Source: Nocardiopsis gilva YIM 90087 (GTDB lineage: Bacteria > Actinomycetota > Actinomycetes > Streptosporangiales > Streptosporangiaceae). Taken from it: a DNA stretch of 64,000 nt. Shown piece after piece: positions 58,543 through 64,000 of this stretch. The position numbers were made by a program, and so were the translations under genes. The stretch lies in contig NZ_CP022753.1 in assembly GCF_002263495.1 (NCBI RefSeq), positions 2,790,001 to 2,854,000 of the forward strand, written 5' to 3'. Under the pieces are notes generated by a model, which was not told where the DNA came from, made no database searches, and was given only the letters and a program-made list of their open reading frames with translations. How positions within the stretch are numbered: the first letter of the stretch is position 1; each line of letters starts with the position of its first letter.

Positions 58543-58666
58543 GGCCGCCTCCTACCGGTCGGGGTGTGTGGCGACGGTAGCCCGGCGATGGCTGTGCGTC
58601 ATGGCAACGGCCAGATCCGGCCACGCACACGGTCAGTGCCGCGAGCATGTCCGCGTCACGCACGGT

Positions 58667-58918
58667 TTACCTCCACCCGGCCGGCGGGAACAGGTGATCC
58701 TCGCGCTCACTCACATCTCCACGCAAAGACACGGCGTCACGCGGCACGTGCGCGATCGCGATCACCGCGTAGTCGATGCTCCGGTCGCGCCCGTCGTCGA
58801 ACACATCGTCCGGAACGTCGCGCATGGGCATCGTCACGTAGGTGGTGTGCAGCAGCCGCGCGGGCAGCCGGTCGGCGGGTTCGGGGAGCTGCAGGATGAC
58901 GGAGCACGCACTGTTCAC
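58667..58918 (-). CDS. Hypothetical small protein
   Basis: 83 residues. ACSVILQLPEPADRLPARLL then VTMPMRDVPDDVFDDGRDRS and DYAVIAIAHVPRDAVSLRG suggest a small alpha/beta protein. GTG at 58918 with only a weak ribosome site, so the start is uncertain. Function unknown. Confidence 0.5.
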   Translation of the reverse strand: MNSACSVILQLPEPADRLPARLLHTTYVTMPMRDVPDDVFDDGRDRSIDYAVIAIAHVPRDAVSLRGDVSEREDHLFPPAGWR

Positions 58919-58946
58919 AACGTTAACTACGTTCTCAGGGGAGGCG

Positions 58947-59054
58947 TCACCCCTGAACCGTGCCGGAATCCAGTGTGTGCATGCACTCGTCGGGGTCAAG
59001 GTCGACGGTTGATGGTCCGGTTGGAAGCACGCCGCCCTTGTTGAACTCGTCCAC
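58947..59054 (-). CDS. 35-residue ORF with good ribosome site
   Basis: GTG at 59054 after GAAGGAGTGGG. It encodes MDEFNKGGVLPTGPSTVDLD and 15 more residues, acidic with one Cys. Its Asp/Gly/Pro pattern looks like a short tail of phage proteins. Function unknown; a peptide substrate for the nearby methyltransferase is conceivable but unsupported. Confidence 0.45.
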   Translation of the reverse strand: MDEFNKGGVLPTGPSTVDLDPDECMHTLDSGTVQG

Positions 59055-59097
59055 GATTCCCACTCCTTCACGCGGTGCTGGCCAGAACCATACGTCG

Positions 59098-59493
59098 TCA
59101 CCCATCATGCCTCTCCCCGCTTCGATTCTCCCGTTCCCGTTGGATGTCGTCGAGCGCGTCCGCCACGCTGGCCTCGTCCAGCGGCAGGTGCTCGCGCTGC
59201 GCGTAGGCCAGCACTTCCTTCAGCCGTGCAAGTTCGGCCTGCAAATCGTGTTCCCGCTTCCACGCCTTTTCCAGGTGAACCTCAAGTTCTCGCGCACGCT
59301 TCGCGAGGACCCCCACCCCCTCCGCACCCCGCGATTGGTAGATCCCCGCCTCGACCAGAACATCGTTCACCTTCTCCAGCTCCTGGAGAGCATTGGCGAA
59401 GGCCGCGCGCGCGTCGTCCTCGTCGGGGGCCAGCCCCTCGAACCAGGTGATGATCTGGGTTTTCTGCTCGTCCGTCAGCTCGATTCGTCCCAC
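59098..59493 (-). CDS. Coiled-coil hypothetical protein
   Basis: 131 residues. An N-terminal helical segment (LTDEQKTQIITWFEGLAPDE) precedes a long coiled coil (LAKRARELEVHLEKAWKREH, LQAELARLKEVLAYAQREHL) and an acidic end. GTG/ATG at 59493 after GGAGGACAGGGT. No family recognised. Confidence 0.65.
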   Translation of the reverse strand: MGRIELTDEQKTQIITWFEGLAPDEDDARAAFANALQELEKVNDVLVEAGIYQSRGAEGVGVLAKRARELEVHLEKAWKREHDLQAELARLKEVLAYAQREHLPLDEASVADALDDIQRERENRSGERHDG

Positions 59494-59548
59494 CCTGTCC
59501 TCCTCCGTGTGGCCTGCTTGTCATGGCCGCCCACAGTCCAGGCGGGCC

Positions 59549-60281
59549 TCACGTGACGGTCAGAGCGGCGACAAGGGGTGTGCCGCTCCAGCACGCCCAC
59601 CTGACCGCGGTCTCCTGCCAGCAGTCCCCGGTTTTGAACGCGACCGGGCTGCGCCACATCCACCATCTCCTGCCGCGGTGACACAGCGGCCAGGCGAGCG
59701 GCACCCCCGCAGGTGTGAGCCAATCCCCGAGGACGTGCACCACCATCCCGGCGGCGACCAGCACCCCGAGGAGCGCCGGGTGCGGCTGTGCGAGCGCCAT
59801 CACCACCCCGGCGCCAGCGGCCGACACCAGGGCGCGGGTGCCCCAGTCCAGGCGGCCCCGGGCCGGGGTGCACGCCTCGGCCCCGCAGATCGCCAGCGAC
59901 AGCAACACCCACACCACGACCGCGGCACCAACCCAGTGCAGCGCGGCAACCCCGGCGGCCAGCCCGCACACCACCGCGGCGGGCAGGGTGTGGGTGAGGT
60001 GGCGGTGCGCACCGGTGCCGTCGCGGTACCCACCGTCGTCCCGGGGCGCGGGTCGCCCGCCAGGCCGCCGATGAGGCGGCGCGCACGCAGCGGGAGAGTA
60101 CTGCGGTCACCGGGCCCGCCGACCGGGTCGCCGTCGAGGCCGGGTGGTCGATGTCGGGCAGCAACGCCGCGCCCGCACCCACCCCGGCCGCCGCAGCCAA
60201 CTCCACGGGACCGGCGGCCCCGAGCCCGCCCGCCACCAGAACGCCCGCCAGGCTGCCCGTCGCGGAGTGCGTCGACCCCAT
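59549..60281 (-). pseudogene. YdjM-like membrane-bound metal-dependent hydrolase with a frameshift
   Basis: Two frames. 60281 to about 60048 gives MGSTHSATGSLAGVLVAGGL and GAALLPDIDHPAS, the His and DxDH metal motifs. From about 60045 another frame gives YRDGTGAHRHLTHTLPAAVV, which is the typical HR-x-x-TH motif, then several TM helices and VHVLGDWLTPAGVPLAWPL. Taken together this is a complete YdjM/DUF457 protein of about 240 residues. The break lies in the CCCGGGGC run at 60049; removing one G restores the frame. Possible sequencing indel or inactivation. Confidence 0.78.
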
Positions 60282-60303
60282 CACCGGCCCCACCGCCCGG
60301 GGG

Positions 60304-60492
60304 TCAGGCCTTCAGCTCCAGAAGCGCCTCCACGCCCCGCTCCAGCACCTGCTCTTGGGTCAGCTCCACCTGGTCGGTCTCGGTGCGTTCGGCCACGACC
60401 TCCAGGCGCCCGCGACGGCGCACCACCGCACCGCGCGGCCCCGCGTACAGCAGAGACAACAGGCGGTACGCCTCGTCCGGGAGCATGGTCAT
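60304..60492 (-). CDS. Hypothetical small protein
   Basis: 62 residues. MTMLPDEAYRLLSLLYAGPR, then a beta segment with VVRRRGRLEVVAERTETDQV and a C-terminal helix. ATG at 60492 after GCGAGGACTG. Between the hydrolase and the DUF2637 gene; function unknown. Confidence 0.6.
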   Translation of the reverse strand: MTMLPDEAYRLLSLLYAGPRGAVVRRRGRLEVVAERTETDQVELTQEQVLERGVEALLELKA

Positions 60493-60540
60493 CAGTCCTC
60501 GCAAGAGTCATGAGGGGGTCTCCAGTATCTCAAGAGGGAA

Positions 60541-60571
60541 TCCCGGAGCGCCTTCGTGCGACGCTCCGGGA
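60541..60571 (-). terminator. Hairpin after the DUF2637 gene
   Basis: Perfect 10-base stem TCCCGGAGCG/CGCTCCGGGA with an 11-base loop, four bases beyond the stop of the minus-strand gene at 60576. Confidence 0.6.
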
Positions 60572-60575
60572 CAGA

Positions 60576-62057
60576 TCAGGACGACCGCTTCCAGTGCTTC
60601 ACCCGGACACCCTTGGGCAGCACGCCCGCGGTGTCGCTGTCGCGTGTCGTTTGCCCGGACTCTTCACCGGGCGGCGTCGTGTCGGTCCCGGTGTCGCGCT
60701 GCGCCTCAGCGACAGGCAGCAGTCGCTTGCGGAGTCGCTGCCCGGTCTTGGCTGTCGCCCCGACACGACGCCCGATCTCCGCCCCCGACATGTCCGGCGA
60801 CCCGACGAGCCACGCGACGACCTGCTTGTCGCGGTCGGCCATGTCGGTCAGCGACGCGACCGGACGCGACGGGCCCGCGCCGGGTTGCCGTGGTGTCGTG
60901 TCGCCCTCCTCCAGGAGTCGTGTCCCCTGCGACACGGGGGCGACATCGGCTGTGACCTGCGCAGTGTCGCCTGTCGCCTCCAGGGCGGGTGGCGTGTCGC
61001 CCTCGGACAGTGCTGGGGTGTCGCGTCCGGTGTCGAGCCTGTCGTGTCCGGAGCGAACCAGCAGCCGCGACATCAGCGACCGGGTGTCGCGCGCCCCGGT
61101 GGCCTGGCCGTTGCTGTCGCGTCGGGTGTCGGCGACATGGATCTGGGGTGTCGCGTCGGGTAGGGAGGCGACAGCGGCGACCTCCTCAGGCGTCATCGCG
61201 ACACGCTGTCGGGTCAAGGCACGCGTCAGGTCGTAGGCGACATCGAGGTCGTGTCCGTTGTTCAGCATCCACCGGACATGCTCAGGTGTCGCCCGCCTCC
61301 AGGCGTCGCCGTACTGCTGTCGCAGCATCGCCTTGGCCATGGACCGGCGGCGCTCCATCTCCACAGCCGCCTCATAGGAGGTGATGTTCCAGCCCAGCAT
61401 CAGCCGCGACACCCGGAACGCCGACGCGGGGCGGGCGATCCAGTGGCCCATGGGCACGCGGTCGGTGGTCTTGCCGGTGTCGATGAGCTTGGCCATGGAG
61501 CGGATCCAGATGGCCAGCCCTTCGGAGATGACGATGACGCCCAGGGGTGGTGCGGCGTGCCCGAACAGCGACCCGTCCTCGCCGTGGGAGACGTTCAAGT
61601 ACAGGGTGAGGACGCTGAGCCCATAGGCAACCCACCGGTAGTAGGGGTGGCGCATCTTGCGCCACTCCGTCCACAGATCCAGCGCCAGGAACAGCACGAT
61701 GAGCCCGTCCAGCACCAGCGGGAAGAGGATCCGCAGGTCGCCGCCGTTGATCGGGATCGCCGTGTCTTCCAGCCAGGTCGCCGAGTCGTGCAGCGCCGCC
61801 GCGCTCATCGCGAACGCGACGCTGACGAACACGAACGCGAGGCTGATGATGACCGCGATCGCGACACGGTCGCCCCGTTCCAACCCTCCGGCCGGATGGT
61901 CCCGGTCCTGCCAGTGGCGCAGCATGCGCCGCAGCATCCACTGGGCTACGGCGATCAGCACCAGGCACAGGGCCAGCACCAAAGCGACACGCACCAGCGG
62001 CCCCGTGATCCATTCGACGGCGGGGGCGGCGAGTCCGCGAAGGTCGGTGGTATTCAT
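60576..62057 (-). CDS. DUF2637 (Spd-like) membrane protein with long repeat-rich tail
   Basis: 493 residues. Five or so TM helices in the first 200 residues (RVALVLALCLVLIAVAQWML; VAIAVIISLAFVFVSVAFAM; ILFPLVLDGLIVLFLALDLW; HAAPPLGVIVISEGLAIWI), as in DUF2637 proteins encoded beside tra genes of Streptomyces conjugative plasmids. A helical soluble part (210-300) follows, then a disordered tail (about 310-420) full of RDT/GDT triplets. The end has a helix-turn-helix-like segment (MSGAEIGRRVGATAKTGQRL). The tail DNA holds the TGTCGC repeats. ATG at 62057 after GGAGCTGTAACG. Likely works with the adjacent FtsK-like pump. Confidence 0.8.
   Translation of the reverse strand: MNTTDLRGLAAPAVEWITGPLVRVALVLALCLVLIAVAQWMLRRMLRHWQDRDHPAGGLERGDRVAIAVIISLAFVFVSVAFAMSAAALHDSATWLEDTAIPINGGDLRILFPLVLDGLIVLFLALDLWTEWRKMRHPYYRWVAYGLSVLTLYLNVSHGEDGSLFGHAAPPLGVIVISEGLAIWIRSMAKLIDTGKTTDRVPMGHWIARPASAFRVSRLMLGWNITSYEAAVEMERRRSMAKAMLRQQYGDAWRRATPEHVRWMLNNGHDLDVAYDLTRALTRQRVAMTPEEVAAVASLPDATPQIHVADTRRDSNGQATGARDTRSLMSRLLVRSGHDRLDTGRDTPALSEGDTPPALEATGDTAQVTADVAPVSQGTRLLEEGDTTPRQPGAGPSRPVASLTDMADRDKQVVAWLVGSPDMSGAEIGRRVGATAKTGQRLRKRLLPVAEAQRDTGTDTTPPGEESGQTTRDSDTAGVLPKGVRVKHWKRSS
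60632..61326. repeat. Cluster of 23 TGTCGC/GCGACA hexamers
   Basis: Counted by eye on the plus strand: 15 TGTCGC and 8 GCGACA within about 695 bases, inside the 3' half of the DUF2637 gene. Several lie in different codon frames (for example Ala-Thr and Gly-Asp-Thr), so protein repeats alone do not explain them. Outside this segment the hexamer is occasional. Confidence 0.85.
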
Positions 62058-62135
62058 CGTTACAGCTCCAGACACATGGGGGGTTCGGGGTGTCAGCTAG
62101 GGGAAACCGGGGGTGCCGCACAGCCGCGTAACGGT

Positions 62136-62220
62136 GTCACAGCAGGTCAAAGCGTTTCGGTGGTGTGACGGCGTCACGCTGTGACGGTGCGCGTGACGGC
62201 GGCTGTCACGCGGGTGTCAC
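62136..62220. repeat. Seven GTGAC/GTCAC boxes between the FtsK-like and DUF2637 genes
   Basis: GTCAC at 62136, 62173, 62205 and 62216; GTGAC at 62165, 62181 and 62193. Spacing within the cluster is 8, 8, 12, 12 and 11 bases. It lies in the upstream region of the DUF2637 gene and runs into the 3' end of the FtsK-like gene. Candidate regulator or translocase binding array. Confidence 0.6.
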
Positions 62221-64000
62221 GGCCATCGCCTCCTCAACATCGCGCCGGTACCAGCCCCGGGCCGGATCCCCGCGGTAGCGGATTGAGTGCGGCGGACCCG
62301 CCCCCGCAGCGAGCATCCGGCGGCGGAGGTCGTCCTCGTCGCCATCGGTCACCCGGGCGGCGAGCAGCTCGCGGGGCAGCCGATCGGTGTCCTCGGCGTC
62401 GAACACCTGCAGGGCATCGACGAGGATCGCAGCGACCACCCGCCCCCGCGCCTCGGCCGGGGCGAGGGCGGGGCGCTCCAGCACCGCAGTGCGCCCGCTG
62501 TCACGGGCGATATCGGCCGGGTCCGACCAGCCCAACGTGTCACCCACCGGGGCAGGCGCAGACGGCTCCGGCTGGCAGGAAGGCCCAGGCGCCGCGGACT
62601 TCTTCTCGAACGCCTCGCGCATCCGCACATACCGGTCGGCATACGCCGGACCGGCGGCGCGAGCCGCCCGCTCATCAAGCGTCGGCTGGCGCTGCGACAC
62701 CGCCGGCGCCAACTCGTCGATGATGCGCCGCGGGGTCAGGTTGTAGCCGCCCATCGGGCGCGGCGCCGCCCCCGACTCCCGAATGAACCCCGACCCGACC
62801 CCGGCCAGATCGTCCATGGTGGCCTGGCCCCAGTCGAACAGGTAGGCCAGCTCGGCGTCCTTCTCGCACAGCATGCCGAGCTTGAACGCGCACTGGGCCT
62901 TGATGGCGGTGTCCAGGCTGGTCGAGGTGGCGCCCAGCGCGGAGAACACCACGTTGACCGCGCTGTCGCGGGCAATGTCGAGGGCCAGATTGAGTGTCTC
63001 GCGAAGGTCGCGCAGCAGCCGGTCGCGAATCGAGGGGGCAAGAATGGTCTTGCCCTCGTCGATGATGATGACGATCTCGGGCATGTCCTCATCGATGGGC
63101 AGCAGGGTGGTGTTAGCGGCGACCTTGCGGTCGTGCCCGCTCTCCTTGCGGTCCTTGGAGATCGCCACCGCGGCACGCGCCATGGCCAGCGCGTCCTCCA
63201 CGGTGTTGACCGCCCAGTCGATCGCGGGCCGCTCGGTGCGCCCGTCCAGCCACGGCCTGAGCCAGTCCCTCGACAGGCCGCCGCCGGTCAGGTCGATGTG
63301 CCAGACCAGGGCGTCGGTGCAGCGGCCCACGGCGGCGGTGAGCACCCGCAGCAGGGTGGTCTTGCCCGACCCGCGGGTGCCGACGACCAGGCCGGCGTTC
63401 TCCCGCAGGTGGGGCCCGGCGATCTCGCCGTTGCGGTACTCGCCCAGGGCAGCCTGGTCCAGGATGGAGCGCGGCGAGTAGTCGGAGGGGTAGTCCAGTT
63501 CCTCACTCATCCGGTCGACGGTGGACACCTGCAGCACGGCGCTGCCCCGGTGGGGGCCCTTGAGGACCTCCACCCCGCACCCCTCGTCGAGGCGGGCGTC
63601 GGAGGCCAGCGCGTCGGCGTGGACGGCGAGGGTGTGCCGTGTGGCGCCGCCGGGCGGGAACAGCACGGTGAGGGTGTAGCCCGCGCCGCTGTCCCAGTGC
63701 CGCAGGCTGGTGATCTCGACCTGGATGCGGCACACCCGGGCGATGCGGGCCTGCCATTCGGCCTCCAGGCGGGCCTGGGAACGCAGCACCAGCCCGCCCT
63801 CACCGTCCGGGGTGCGGGGGCGGCGTCGCATGTACAGGTCAAGGTGGGCGCTGACCTGCGCCCCGGCCGCCAGGGTGCCCAGCCCGGCCAGAGACAACGG
63901 GTCGCCGGTGATGTCGCCCGCGCCGAGCCCGGCGACAAAGCGGGCGAGCCAGTCCTCAGGGCCGGCCCACACCCAGGCGAGCCACCCGCCCAGCCCGGTC
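62206..64000 (-). CDS. FtsK/SpoIIIE (TraB)-like DNA translocase, 5' end outside window
   Basis: Open through the window edge, so the first part is missing; at least 597 residues. P-loop VVGTRGSGKTTLLRV about 200 residues in, Walker B PEIVIIIDEGK about 85 residues later, and STSLDTAIKAQCAFKLG as in FtsK/TraB motors. The region before it holds a beta-rich domain (HWDSGAGYTLTVLFPPGGAT) seen in actinomycete FtsK-like transfer proteins. The C-terminus (about the last 80) may be a DNA-recognition winged helix (ARVTDGDEDDLRRRMLAAG). Such proteins move double-stranded DNA between mycelial cells in AICEs. Partner: the DUF2637 protein downstream. Confidence 0.88.
   Translation of the reverse strand, partial: TGLGGWLAWVWAGPEDWLARFVAGLGAGDITGDPLSLAGLGTLAAGAQVSAHLDLYMRRRPRTPDGEGGLVLRSQARLEAEWQARIARVCRIQVEITSLRHWDSGAGYTLTVLFPPGGATRHTLAVHADALASDARLDEGCGVEVLKGPHRGSAVLQVSTVDRMSEELDYPSDYSPRSILDQAALGEYRNGEIAGPHLRENAGLVVGTRGSGKTTLLRVLTAAVGRCTDALVWHIDLTGGGLSRDWLRPWLDGRTERPAIDWAVNTVEDALAMARAAVAISKDRKESGHDRKVAANTTLLPIDEDMPEIVIIIDEGKTILAPSIRDRLLRDLRETLNLALDIARDSAVNVVFSALGATSTSLDTAIKAQCAFKLGMLCEKDAELAYLFDWGQATMDDLAGVGSGFIRESGAAPRPMGGYNLTPRRIIDELAPAVSQRQPTLDERAARAAGPAYADRYVRMREAFEKKSAAPGPSCQPEPSAPAPVGDTLGWSDPADIARDSGRTAVLERPALAPAEARGRVVAAILVDALQVFDAEDTDRLPRELLAARVTDGDEDDLRRRMLAAGAGPPHSIRYRGDPARGWYRRDVEEAMAVTPA

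Noticed and set aside
58543-58663. GTG at 58663 with GGAGGTAAACC, a possible small gene
   Set aside because: The frame overlaps the whole zinc-ribbon gene. A second frame ends in a plausible THSHRRATVATHPDR tail at about 58557, so another broken small gene is possible but too weak to annotate.
60144-61163. 340-codon plus-strand frame across the DUF2637 gene
   Set aside because: Shadow: Arg/Gly/His-rich, no start signal, opposite a gene with clear TM helices.

Overview
The window is high-GC actinobacterial DNA with many GTG starts, Shine-Dalgarno sites of the GGAGG type, WhiB-family proteins and Ku. A Nocardiopsis/Streptomonospora-like or related actinomycete host fits, but that is inference. 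Host sequence occupies about 1-5124: the 3' part of der (ribosome-assembly GTPase), a perfect bidirectional terminator, a Bcr/CflA-type drug-efflux MFS transporter, a DapA-superfamily aldolase/lyase, a DUF523 protein and a tRNA-Pro(GGG).

From the 3' end of that tRNA to the right edge (about 59 kb, right end not reached) lies one integrated element, a temperate siphovirus prophage. Left arm (5.1-9.4 kb): a tyrosine integrase with a LacI-type helix-turn-helix inserted in its catalytic domain, a cI/cro-like switch of divergent HTH genes with GTCCTA operators, and a GntR/UTRA regulator. Early plus-strand operon (9.6-28.8 kb): excisionase-like proteins, a YqaJ exonuclease and RecT annealase pair, RusA resolvase, two WhiB proteins, a replication initiator, a DnaC-like loader, a DnaB helicase and a long run of small, often Cys-rich proteins. 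Many are joined by ATGA/GTGA overlaps, and GC-rich stem-loops sit in the gaps. Two inward switches, a ribbon-helix-helix gene with GGTGTACGTACACC operators and an HTH gene with GTAGGC half-sites, interrupt it. Late operon (29.1-52 kb): HNH nuclease, P-loop kinase, terminase, HK97-type portal/protease/capsid, connectors, major tail protein, a tail chaperone with a CCCAAAA -1 frameshift site, a tape measure with an NlpC/P60 domain, Dit, a Gp37-like baseplate protein, a collagen-like membrane protein, amidase endolysin, holin, a beta-helix tail spike and two further appendage proteins, then a strong terminator.

The right arm (52-64 kb) is mostly minus strand. It holds an ATP-dependent DNA ligase and a convergent Ku gene (a two-part end-joining set), small proteins, an XRE-TPR regulator, a frameshifted isoaspartate-methyltransferase-like gene, a frameshifted YdjM-like membrane hydrolase, a DUF2637 (Spd-like) membrane protein and a 5'-truncated FtsK/TraB-like translocase. 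Integrase, GntR regulator, DUF2637 protein and FtsK-like pump are also the hallmarks of actinomycete integrative conjugative elements, so the element looks like a phage/AICE mosaic. The DUF2637 gene carries 23 copies of TGTCGC/GCGACA in about 0.7 kb, a candidate recognition locus for the neighbouring translocase.

At least four genes (near 23.27, 26.47, 58.02 and 60.05 kb) show single-base frame breaks, so either the prophage is decaying or the assembly has indel errors.
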